A DNA stretch of 14,127 bases from JAWLCQ01 sp041687095 (GTDB lineage Bacteria; Planctomycetota; Phycisphaerae; SM23-33). Every line of letters starts with the position of its first letter. Position 1 is the stretch's first letter. The notes below the pieces were generated by a model. The model saw nothing but the letters and a program-made list of their open reading frames with translations. It had not been told where the DNA came from and searched no databases. Made by a program: the position numbers and the translations under genes. This document shows, piece after piece, positions 6,697-13,498 of the stretch. The stretch lies in the NCBI GenBank assembly GCA_041687095.1, contig JAWLCQ010000130.1:1-14127 (forward strand). Direction: 5' to 3'.

Positions 6697-8733
6697 CTAC
6701 CCCAGACGGATCAGACCGGGCGCAGGAGAGACGCTTGCGGTCAGGGGGGCGCAGTACGTCGCGTCCACGCAGACGCCCTGGGCGAGCTTCCCGGCGGCGT
6801 CGCGGCGGAGGTGCAGGAGCGAGGCGTCGGTCTCGATGACTGACGCAGGGACCGCTCCCCGCCCTGCTGCTGTCGCGTCGGTCTCGCTCACGGTTCCGAC
6901 CGCCGTGCCCAGGCGGCGGGTCCACCAGACGGTGTCCGTCTCCCCGCTGCCCCAGCGCAGCGTGAGGCGGGACGGCGCCGCCGGTCCGCCAGAGGGTACG
7001 ATCTCGGCCGATACGTCGGGCGCTTCCGTTCCGCGGAAGGGCGCCAGCACGGTCGCGAGTTGCACGTCCCACGGTTCATGGCGGTCGGTCCGCAGACATA
7101 GCTGCGGGGCCTTCGCGTATCCGCCCTCGCCCTGCACCCACCCGCGGGGCGGATCGGCCTGCCCCGCGTACACGTGGGCGGCCATCCCGTCGGCGAGCAG
7201 CGGGAAGAGCATCAGCACGTTGGCGTCGGGGTGCGCGGTGACGGCCCGGCGGGCGGGGAAGTCCACGTGCAGTTCTCCCGGAGCGAACTGCCAGTTGCTC
7301 TCCAGGGAGGGCTTGGCCTCATCGGTGGCGGTGTGGTGGAGGTGATCGAGGATCAGCGCGAACCGCCCGCGCACCCACAGCAGCGTGCGGTGATGCTCGG
7401 CGTACAGGCCCGCCCCATGACCCCGCATGAAGGCCCACCCGTACTCGCCCGGCCAGTACCCTCCGTCGTACAGCGACGCGACGAGATCGTACCCATCCGT
7501 CGTATCGAAGCGGGACCGGGGGTCCACGATGGACTGGTTCCAGCCGTTGAGGTTCAGCGTGTTGTGGGCGGCCGATCGCTTGCCGTGCGCCAGCATCGGG
7601 TCGCTTCGCTCGTACGTGAGCGTTCCGACATCGATGAGCAGCGACCGCCCGAACGCGTGGAGTTGGATGGCGTTGCGGCTGAGGTGGCAGTGCCCCCCGC
7701 CCCAGGTGGTCGCGTCGAAGCTGAGGTACGTCGCATCGGGGTCCCAGGAGGTGCGGAGGTTCGCCTGCCCGGCCGCGGGGAAGAACAGGGACGTCGGGGG
7801 CAGGTCGTCGGGAAGGCCGGCGGACTGGCGGAAGGCGGAGCGTTCGCGGCGGCGGTCGTCGATGTACTCGCCCGTGAACCGCCCCCCGCCGTCGTGCAGG
7901 CGGTTCCCGTCACCGTTGGGCAGCGTCGAGCCCAGGGCGTAGTCGTGCATGCGGGCGACGACGTCGGCGGTCATGGCGAGGCCCAGTTCGGGCATGTTCC
8001 GCCCCAGCCGCCAGTAGCGTTCGAACACTCGCGTCATCCAGGTGTGGTAGGACGGGTTGCGCTCGATGTGGGCCCCGTCGGGGAGGACCTGGCGGTGGTA
8101 GGCATCGTTGAGGATGCGGACCGCGCGGGTGCGCCAGGCGGTGGACTCGGGGAGCATGGAGAGGCGCAGGCCGGTGGAGAGGAGGGCGTCGGCCTGGGCG
8201 ATGCGCCAGTTGCCGCTGGGCGTCAGATGATCGAGCAGGTACGCGAGCTGCGCCCGCACCGAGGCGAACACGGCCTGCACGAGCGCGTCATCGAAGGCGG
8301 GGCTGGACGCGAAGGCGGGCAGCGCCTGCAGCCACTGCTGGACGCGGATGGGCAGGTTGAGCGTGTTGTCGTAGGGCGGGAGCGTGTACGTCGCACTGGG
8401 ATGGGCGGTCAGCCAGTCGCGGAGGTAATCGGCGGCCGCCTGGGCGTAACGCTCGTCACGCGTCTCGGTGTACGCGGAAGCGAGGGGCGTGAGGTGGAAG
8501 AACCGATTGAGCTGCGCCCGCCACTCCTGGTGCACCTCGTGTCCCCCGCTCCAGTCCACGCCCGAGCGTCCCACGTGGAGGAACCGCACGCCCGTGTGGC
8601 GGAACGCGATCTCGCCCGCGAGGGCGCGGTCGGCGACGTCCCTGCCGGTAGGGATGATCAGCGGGTCCGCGAACTCGCACGCCGCGCGGTAGCGGGCGTC
8701 GTTGGCGAGGAACTCTGAGAGCGGAACGTTCAT
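6697..8733 (-). CDS. Heparinase II/III family protein (polysaccharide lyase-like)
   Basis: This 678-residue protein starts at the ATG ending at 8733, with GGAGG 5 nt upstream. Residues about 50-310 are helical and fit the alpha/alpha toroid of this superfamily. They include a segment with DGAHIERNPSYH, where Asn226, Tyr229 and His230 sit in the usual catalytic-tyrosine region. From about 330 to the end is a beta-sandwich matching the heparinase II/III C-terminal domain: WGGGHCHLS (His348, His350), then GRSLLIDVGTLTYE, then AAHNTLNLNG with His390. Family members cleave uronic-acid polysaccharides by beta-elimination. I see no signal peptide: the N-terminus is MNVPLSEFLANDARYR, so a cytosolic or non-classical location is implied, which is unusual for a scavenging lyase. 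It is divergent from the aldolase-like gene, 89 nt away. The substrate is unknown. Confidence 0.85.
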   Translation of the reverse strand: MNVPLSEFLANDARYRAACEFADPLIIPTGRDVADRALAGEIAFRHTGVRFLHVGRSGVDWSGGHEVHQEWRAQLNRFFHLTPLASAYTETRDERYAQAAADYLRDWLTAHPSATYTLPPYDNTLNLPIRVQQWLQALPAFASSPAFDDALVQAVFASVRAQLAYLLDHLTPSGNWRIAQADALLSTGLRLSMLPESTAWRTRAVRILNDAYHRQVLPDGAHIERNPSYHTWMTRVFERYWRLGRNMPELGLAMTADVVARMHDYALGSTLPNGDGNRLHDGGGRFTGEYIDDRRRERSAFRQSAGLPDDLPPTSLFFPAAGQANLRTSWDPDATYLSFDATTWGGGHCHLSRNAIQLHAFGRSLLIDVGTLTYERSDPMLAHGKRSAAHNTLNLNGWNQSIVDPRSRFDTTDGYDLVASLYDGGYWPGEYGWAFMRGHGAGLYAEHHRTLLWVRGRFALILDHLHHTATDEAKPSLESNWQFAPGELHVDFPARRAVTAHPDANVLMLFPLLADGMAAHVYAGQADPPRGWVQGEGGYAKAPQLCLRTDRHEPWDVQLATVLAPFRGTEAPDVSAEIVPSGGPAAPSRLTLRWGSGETDTVWWTRRLGTAVGTVSETDATAAGRGAVPASVIETDASLLHLRRDAAGKLAQGVCVDATYCAPLTASVSPAPGLIRLG

Positions 8734-8808
8734 GGCGGCCTCCGATGACTGGTGCGACGGGCGCAGAACCTACGCGAGGACGAGTGGCGAGGCAAGGGGC
8801 TCGGCGAG

Positions 8809-8814
8809 TAGAAT
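8809..8814 (+). promoter_or_regulatory. Possible -10 box (TAGAAT) giving a near-leaderless transcript
   Basis: TAGAAT ends 8 nt before ATG 8823, and no Shine-Dalgarno is present between them. The decamer AGTAGAATCC containing it recurs at 9516-9525 in front of the next gene. No convincing -35 is seen. Confidence 0.3.
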
Positions 8815-8822
8815 CCCACCCC

Positions 8823-9470
8823 ATGAGCGACTTTCCAATGAATGCGGCGGTGGTGGAGCAGTTCGCGGCCGGGGCGAGGCGGGCGGCAAGCTTCGGGCTC
8901 ATGCTGTGCTCCAGCGGGAACCTCTCGTGGCGGGTGGACGACGGGAACGTCCTGATCACGGCGACGCGGAGCTGGCTGTGCGAGCTGCGGACCGACCAGG
9001 TCGCGCTGTGCCGCTTCTCCGACGGCGCCCACCTCGCCGGGCCCCGCCCCAGCGTGGAGGCCGGGTTCCACACCGGGGTGCTCCGCCAGCGCCCCGACAT
9101 GCGGGTGGTGCTGCACTTCCAGACGCCCTTCGCCACCACGCTGTGCTGCCGCCAGACCCTCCCCGCGTTCCACGTGCTGCCCGAGATCCCCTACTACATC
9201 GGGGACGTCGCCGTCGTGCCCTACGTCCAGCCCGGCACGCCCGCGCTGGCGGAGAAGGTCATCTCCGCCCTCGCCACCCACGACCTCGCCGTCCTCCGCT
9301 CCCACGGGCAGGTCGTCGTGGGGACGACCATCGACGACGCCATCCAGAAGGCCGTCTTCTTCGAACTCGCCTGCGGCGTGATCGTCCGCGGGGGAAGCGA
9401 CGTCCAGCCCCTCCCCGCCGACGCCGTCTCCGCCCTCCGCGAGGCGGCGGCCCAGTCACGCGGGGCGTAG
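8823..9470 (+). CDS. Class II aldolase/adducin-family protein with an altered zinc site
   Basis: This 215-residue protein has the hallmark segments of the fuculose-phosphate/ribulose-phosphate class II aldolase fold: CSSGNLSWR near the N-terminus, then PSVEAGFH with Glu79 in the catalytic-glutamate position, then the metal-site strand, then PGTPALAEKV, then RSHGQVVVG with His161. The family normally binds zinc with an HxH pair plus a later histidine. Here the pair reads His98-Phe-Gln100, so one ligand is replaced. The enzyme may use an altered site, or may be a non-catalytic or epimerase-like relative. The start at 8823 has no Shine-Dalgarno but a TAGAAT hexamer just upstream. The gene is divergent from the heparinase-like gene and may share its control. 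Substrate unknown; probably cytosolic. Confidence 0.85.
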   Translation: MSDFPMNAAVVEQFAAGARRAASFGLMLCSSGNLSWRVDDGNVLITATRSWLCELRTDQVALCRFSDGAHLAGPRPSVEAGFHTGVLRQRPDMRVVLHFQTPFATTLCCRQTLPAFHVLPEIPYYIGDVAVVPYVQPGTPALAEKVISALATHDLAVLRSHGQVVVGTTIDDAIQKAVFFELACGVIVRGGSDVQPLPADAVSALREAAAQSRGA

Positions 9471-9517
9471 GGCGGACGGCGGGCCTCTTTCCCCTGTGCA
9501 GTCCGGGCATCCAGCAG

Positions 9518-9542
9518 TAGAATCCATTCAACCGTAACGGTT
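9518..9542 (+). promoter_or_regulatory. Possible -10 (TAGAAT) with adjacent palindrome AACCGTAACGGTT
   Basis: TAGAAT (9518-9523) is followed 6 nt later by AACCGTAACGGTT (9530-9542), a perfect 6-1-6 palindrome placed where a repressor would block a start site. The leader to ATG 9626 would be about 95 nt. This is inference from position and symmetry only. Confidence 0.3.
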
Positions 9543-9565
9543 TTGGAACGTCCGCGTCTCCCTCG

Positions 9566-9599
9566 TTCCCGCCTTCGCAGCTTTGCGCGAAGGCGGGAA
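9566..9599 (+). repeat. 13-bp perfect hairpin in the leader of the mutarotase-like gene
   Basis: TTCCCGCCTTCGC (9566-9578) pairs with GCGAAGGCGGGAA (9587-9599) around an 8-nt loop. The shape recalls the widespread dispersed TTCCCGC...GCGGGAA intergenic repeats. It ends 13 nt before the AAAGGAG ribosome site of the next gene, so in the mRNA it would sit just 5' of it. Confidence 0.75.
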
Positions 9600-9625
9600 T
9601 GATCCGGCAACGAAAGGAGCCCCGC

Positions 9626-10774
9626 ATGTCCGCCGCCTCCGTCAAGGCCGTCGTCCATCAGCCCGCCTGGACCCTCCGCAGCGATGAGGTCGAACTCGCC
9701 GTCACCCAGCTCGGGGGGCACATGGCCCCGGTGACGTTCTACCGCAACAGCGCAAGCCCCGTGCAGCCGTACTACGTCAGCCCCTGGCAGGGCGAGAAGC
9801 AGAAGATCGACGAGCCCGTCCTCGTGCCCCTGCGGGGCGACTTCTTCTGCCTGCCGTTCGGCGGCAACGGGATGTATCGCGGGACGATGCACCGCGTGCA
9901 CGGCGAACCGGCCGGGGCGAAGTGGCGCTTCGAGGCCCAGGAGTCCGCGGGGCGGGCGAGCACGCTGATCCTGGGCATGCAGACCACCGCCCTGCCCGGA
10001 AAGGTGACCAAGCGCCTCACGCTCGTGGACGGGCAGAACGTGGTCTACGTGCAGCACGTGCTGGAGGGGTACAGGGCCCGCACCTCGCTGGGCCACCACG
10101 CCACCCTCGCCGTGCCCGACAAGGAACGCTCGCTGGAGGTGGCGACGAGCCCGATCCAGTTCGGGATGACCAACCCCACCGTCCCCGACCCCACCACGGG
10201 CGAGTACAGCTCCCTGCCCCCGGGCGAGCGGTTCACCAGCCTGTCCCGGGTCCCGACGATCTGGAAGGCCCCCGCCACCGACGACGCCGCCCAGCACCCC
10301 GCGCGGACGGGGTTCACCGACCTGTTGGCCGTCTTCAACAAGCCCTCCCGCACCCCGGGGTGGACGACGGCGACGGTGGACAGCGAAGGGTACCTGTGGT
10401 TCTCGCTCAAGGACGTCGGGGTGCTCCCGACGACGCTGCTGTGGGTGAGCAACCGCGGGCGGCACATGGCGCCGTGGAACGGGCGCAACCGCTGCCTGGG
10501 CCTGGAGGACGTGTGCGGGTACTTCGCGGAGGGGATCGCGGCGTCGGCGAAGAAGAACCCGCTCAACGAGCAGGGCATCCCCACGAGCATCCAGCTCTCC
10601 CCCAAGACCCCGCTGGCGGTCAACTACATCCAGGGCGTGGTGAAGGTCCCCCGCGGGTTCCGCAAGGTCCGCAGCGCGGCCTTCGGCAAGGGCGAGGTGA
10701 CGTTCACGTCGGTCACGGGCAAGAAGGTCACGGCCGAGGTGCAGCACGAGTTCCTGAACACGGGCACGGTGTGA
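9626..10774 (+). CDS. Galactose-mutarotase-fold carbohydrate-binding protein
   Basis: This 382-residue protein starts at ATG 9626, supported by AAAGGAG 6 nt upstream. The in-frame ATG at 9599 lies in the leader hairpin and is rejected. The pattern fits the aldose 1-epimerase/galactose-mutarotase beta-sandwich: VELAVTQLGGHMAPV near the start; GDFFCLPFGGN followed by MHRVHGEPAGAKW, like the 'p.HGf....W' segment; strands around TKRLTLVDGQNVVYVQHVLEG; and late on GRNRCLGLEDVCGYF, where a Glu sits where the fold's catalytic or binding acid is expected. The last 60 residues are Lys-rich strands. No signal peptide is seen. Members of this fold act on or bind sugars; whether this one is an epimerase, a binding protein or an enzyme accessory is open. 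It follows the aldolase-like gene by 155 nt. Confidence 0.65.
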   Translation: MSAASVKAVVHQPAWTLRSDEVELAVTQLGGHMAPVTFYRNSASPVQPYYVSPWQGEKQKIDEPVLVPLRGDFFCLPFGGNGMYRGTMHRVHGEPAGAKWRFEAQESAGRASTLILGMQTTALPGKVTKRLTLVDGQNVVYVQHVLEGYRARTSLGHHATLAVPDKERSLEVATSPIQFGMTNPTVPDPTTGEYSSLPPGERFTSLSRVPTIWKAPATDDAAQHPARTGFTDLLAVFNKPSRTPGWTTATVDSEGYLWFSLKDVGVLPTTLLWVSNRGRHMAPWNGRNRCLGLEDVCGYFAEGIAASAKKNPLNEQGIPTSIQLSPKTPLAVNYIQGVVKVPRGFRKVRSAAFGKGEVTFTSVTGKKVTAEVQHEFLNTGTV

Positions 10775-10788
10775 CGGGAAACGGTAGA

Positions 10789-10854
10789 TCGCCGAGCGGA
10801 AGGCCGAGGACCGCCGGGCGGAAGATCGAGGATCGCCGAGCGGAAGATCGAATT
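10789..10854. repeat. Three 22-nt tandem units
   Basis: Units at 10789-10810, 10811-10832 and 10833-10854 share the core CGCCGRGCGGAAG followed by RTCGAGGA-like sequence. They start 15 nt after the mutarotase-like stop, in the convergent spacer 10775-11079. A related, shorter-period tract (GGTCTTCC twice) lies at about 11054-11069 on the other side of the spacer. Confidence 0.8.
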
Positions 10855-10871
10855 CGGAGGCGAGGCGTGAA

Positions 10872-11027
10872 CCCTTCTCCCCTGGGGGAGAAGATGTCGC
10901 GAAGCGACAGATGAGGGGGGCCTTCGCGGACCACAGGCGTTCAGACTCGCCGGCAGACCTTACTTGCGCTCCGGGCGCCCCCTCACCGCCTCGCTGCGCT
11001 CGGCACCTCTCCCCCGGGGGAGAGGGG
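10872..11027. repeat. Inverted-repeat element with CTTCTCCC/CTCTCCC palindromic ends
   Basis: Left end 10872-10920 reads CCCTTCTCCCCTGGGGGAG, then a GTCGCGAAGCGAC hairpin, then GATGAGGGGGG. Right end 10978-11027, read on the minus strand, has the same order: CCCTCTCCCCCGGGGGAG, a GAGCGCAGCGAGG segment, then GGTGAGGGGG. The arms are about 50 nt and separated by 57 nt. This is the layout of a paired REP (REPIN-like) or miniature inverted-repeat element in a convergent spacer. Confidence 0.7.
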
Positions 11028-11079
11028 TTGGCGATCCCCAGCCTTCGGTCCCCGGTCTTCCGGTCTTCCGTCTCCCCCC

Positions 11080-12024
11080 CTACCCCAGGTTCTCCCGATA
11101 CCACTCGATCGCCCGTTCGAGCCCGTCCTCGAAGTACACCTGCGGGGTGTATCCGAGGACCTTGTGGGCGCGGGAGATGTCGGCGAGGGAGTGCTTGACG
11201 TCGCCCGCACGCTCGGGGGCGTACTCGGGCTGGACGTTCGTGCCCAGCAGTTGCTGGAGCTTGGCGAGGATCTCGTTGAGCGTGGTGCTCTGGTTGCAGG
11301 CGATGTTGAGCGGCTGCCCGTCGCAGGCGGCCGGGGGGGCGGTGGCGGCGAGCCAGTTGGCGTGGCAGACGTTGTCGATGAAGCAGAAGTCGCGGCTCTG
11401 CTCGCCGTCCCCGTACACCACCGGGGGCTTACCGCGGAGGAGGTTGTGGACGAAGGCGGGGATGACGGCGGCGTAGGTGCTGTAGGGGTCCTGGTGGGGC
11501 CCGAAGACGTTGAAGTACCGCAGCGCCACCGTCTCCATCCCGTACGATCCCGCGTACGCCTGGAGGTAGGACTCGCAGGCGAGCTTGCTGGCGGCGTAGG
11601 GGCTGATGGGGGCGGGCGTCATGCCCTCGTGCTTGGGCGACTCCTGCTGGTTGCCATACGCCGACGAGGATGCGGCGAACACCACGCGGCGGACCCCGGC
11701 GGCGCGGGCGGCCTCCAGGATCGTCACCGTCCCGTTGACGTTCACGTCATGGGTGGCGAGGGGATCGGCGACGCTGCGCGGAACGGACCCCAGCGCGGCC
11801 TCGTGGAAGATCGCCGCACAGCCCGCCACCGCGCGATCGGCGGCGGCGCGGTCGCGGATGTCGCCCTCGATCAGCTCGATGCGGTCCCGCACCTCGTCGA
11901 GGTTCTCCCGCTTGCCCGTCGAGAAGTCGTCCAGGACCGCGACCTGCTGGCCCTTGCCCAGCAGGAAGCGGACCAGGTTGCACCCGATGAAACCGGCCCC
12001 GCCGGTCACGCAGTATTTCGCCAT
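11080..12024 (-). CDS. Extended-SDR nucleotide-sugar 4-epimerase, WbpP-like
   Basis: The protein has 314 residues from the ATG ending at 12024. AAAGGA (12030-12035) gives a 5-nt spacing to this ATG, whereas the ATG two codons upstream (12030) overlaps that site. The Rossmann motif is TGGAGFIG near the N-terminus, followed by DDFSTGK, AALGSVPRSVADP, ASSSAYG and the catalytic Tyr143-xxx-Lys147 in SPYAASK. RYFNVFGPHQDP follows, where the sugar-binding loop sits. This pattern is close to the UDP-GlcNAc/GalNAc 4-epimerases of the WbpP/TviC type. It would make UDP-hexosamine or hexosaminuronate precursors for surface polysaccharide in the cytosol. It is co-transcribed with the next epimerase gene, with only 9 nt between stop and start. 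The exact sugar is not certain. Confidence 0.88.
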   Translation of the reverse strand: MAKYCVTGGAGFIGCNLVRFLLGKGQQVAVLDDFSTGKRENLDEVRDRIELIEGDIRDRAAADRAVAGCAAIFHEAALGSVPRSVADPLATHDVNVNGTVTILEAARAAGVRRVVFAASSSAYGNQQESPKHEGMTPAPISPYAASKLACESYLQAYAGSYGMETVALRYFNVFGPHQDPYSTYAAVIPAFVHNLLRGKPPVVYGDGEQSRDFCFIDNVCHANWLAATAPPAACDGQPLNIACNQSTTLNEILAKLQQLLGTNVQPEYAPERAGDVKHSLADISRAHKVLGYTPQVYFEDGLERAIEWYRENLG

Positions 12025-12033
12025 GTTCATCCT

Positions 12034-13005
12034 TTAGCGTTTCATCCGCCGCTTCTGATCCTCGATGATCTGCTCCAGCGTCTGGCGGAGCGAGTACTGG
12101 GGCTCGAAGTCGATCAGCGTGCGGATCTTCCGCAGGTCGGGCTTGCGGGCGAGCATGTCGTCGAACGCCCGGCCGTACGCTTCCTCGTAGCTCAGATACC
12201 TCTTTTCGGACTTCGAGCCGGTCATCTCGATGACCAGGTCGGCGAGTTGGTTGATGGAGACGGGCTCGTCGCAGCCGATGTTGATGACCTCCCCCACCGC
12301 CGCCGGGCAGTCGAGGAGCCGCGGCAGCGCCCCGACGACGTCGGCGACGTTGCAGAAGCACCGCGTCTGGTCGCCCGTGCCGTAGATCTCGATGGGCTCG
12401 TTCCGCAGGGCCCGGGTGACGAAGCGCGGCACGACCATGCCGTACATCCCCGTCTGCCGCGGGCCGATCGTGTTGAAGAACCGCCCCACGATGGTGTCCA
12501 GCCCGTACTGGTCGCAGTACGCCAGGGCCAGGAACTCGTCCACCATCTTGCTGCACGCGTAGCTCCACCGCGTGAACCGCGTCGAGCCCAGGACCACGTC
12601 GTCGTCCTCGCTGAACGGCATCTTCGTGCTCTTGCCGTACACCTCCGACGTCGAGGCGATGAAGATCTTGCGGCGGAACTTGTTCGCGAGGTTCAGCATC
12701 ACCTCCGACCCGTGGATGTTCGTCTCGATCGTGTGCACGGGGCGGTCGACGATGAGCTGCACCCCCACCGCGGCGGCGAGGTGAAAGACCACGTCGCAGC
12801 GGTCCACCAGGGACGTCATGGTGACCTCGTTGCGGACGGACTCGCGGATAAACGCCGCCTCCGGGCGGTGCAGCAGGTGGTTGATGTTGTCCATCGACCC
12901 CGTGGACAGATCGTCCACGAGCACCACGCGATGGCCGTCGTTGAGAAGGGCCTCGGCGAGGTGCGACCCGATGAATCCCGCTCCGCCCGTGATCAGTATG
13001 TTCAT
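12034..13005 (-). CDS. NAD-dependent epimerase/dehydratase (extended SDR)
   Basis: This 323-residue protein starts at the ATG ending at 13005, with GGAG 7 nt upstream. Its Rossmann loop is GGAGFIG at 7-13, followed by DDLSTGS binding the adenosine ribose, FHLAAAVGVQ, ASTSEVYG and the catalytic Tyr149-xxx-Lys153 in WSYACSK. GRFFNTIGPRQTG and GDQTRCFCNVADVV follow, in the sugar-nucleotide domain. It resembles UDP-glucose 4-epimerase, UDP-xylose synthase and dTDP-glucose dehydratase relatives; I cannot fix which. It is the first gene of a two-gene minus-strand operon with the WbpP-like gene, whose ribosome site overlaps this stop codon. A joint role in making a sugar nucleotide for exopolysaccharide or glycosylation is inferred. 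No membrane segment or signal is seen. Confidence 0.88.
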   Translation of the reverse strand: MNILITGGAGFIGSHLAEALLNDGHRVVLVDDLSTGSMDNINHLLHRPEAAFIRESVRNEVTMTSLVDRCDVVFHLAAAVGVQLIVDRPVHTIETNIHGSEVMLNLANKFRRKIFIASTSEVYGKSTKMPFSEDDDVVLGSTRFTRWSYACSKMVDEFLALAYCDQYGLDTIVGRFFNTIGPRQTGMYGMVVPRFVTRALRNEPIEIYGTGDQTRCFCNVADVVGALPRLLDCPAAVGEVINIGCDEPVSINQLADLVIEMTGSKSEKRYLSYEEAYGRAFDDMLARKPDLRKIRTLIDFEPQYSLRQTLEQIIEDQKRRMKR

Positions 13006-13240
13006 TCCGATACTCCGTACATTCGCTAAAGATGCGGCAGCATAGCAGCCCCGCCCCCGACGGGCAAGGACCCACCGCCGACCCTCACCAGTCTATATGC
13101 GACGGCGGCGAAAACGCCCCCCCTCCCCAACTCGCCGCGATGCGCGGCACGCGCGAGCCGCCTCGGGCCTTGGGACTGCCGCGGCCGACCCTGACGGACG
13201 TGCGACTCCCCCCATCCCCGGCCGCCGAGAACAGGCAGAA

Positions 13241-13362
13241 CCATCGCACAGTCGCCCCCGCGGGCGCCACGGCTGCGCTGTTCACAGCCGTGCACGCACG
13301 ACCGCCCGGCGGGACACGGGTTCTGCGCCCCCGTGGGGCCCGCGGCTGCGACGTTGCGATGG
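13241..13362. repeat. Nested inverted-repeat element, copy B
   Basis: CCATCGCA (13241-13248) pairs with TGCGATGG (13355-13362), then GTCGC with GCGAC. GCGGGCGCCACGG (13260-13272) pairs with CCGTGGGGCCCGC (13331-13343) at 12 of 13 positions. Inside, ACGGCTG (13269-13275) pairs with CAGCCGT (13285-13291) around CGCTGTTCA, and CACGGG with CCCGTG. It aligns end to end with copy A at 5294-5412; several stem changes keep pairing. It lies in the divergent spacer 13006-13498, whose remaining parts show no gene. Confidence 0.85.
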
Positions 13363-13432
13363 CCCTGGCGAATCGGCTCCCTCGCGGTCGATGGGGAAAT
13401 CCCGCAATGGGGCGCATAGTATTTCCCACAGC

Positions 13433-13458
13433 CCGCCCGGCCGGGGATGGCCGGGCGG
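13433..13458 (+). other. GC hairpin in the leader of the glycogen-binding gene
   Basis: CCGCCCGGCC (13433-13442) and GGCCGGGCGG (13449-13458) are perfect 10-nt complements around GGGGAT. It lies 40 nt before ATG 13499. It could affect the leader RNA or be part of a repeat; no T-run follows. Confidence 0.5.
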
Positions 13459-13498
13459 CCAACCGAGACCCCCGATCAGGATAGAGGACACTACGCGT

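Noticed and set aside
7174..8718. A 514-codon plus-strand frame over the heparinase-like gene
   Set aside because: It is a mirror of the real minus-strand gene, with low-complexity Gly/Val/Glu composition and no recognisable domain.
9599..9625. Earlier ATG (9599) for the mutarotase-like gene
   Set aside because: It lies at the end of the hairpin with no ribosome site, whereas ATG 9626 has AAAGGAG at good spacing.
10789..10854. Possible CRISPR array
   Set aside because: The 22-nt units are contiguous with no spacers and no cas genes are nearby. The same holds for 13816-13859.
11164..13029. A 621-codon open frame on the plus strand across both epimerase genes
   Set aside because: It is antisense to two clear SDR genes, Val/Gly/Arg-rich with no fold motif. 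High GC at third positions keeps such antisense frames open.
13032..13484. A 150-codon frame upstream of the glycogen-binding gene
   Set aside because: It runs through repeat copy B and its residues are Arg/Pro/Ala-rich with no motif. A repeat-driven open frame is more likely.
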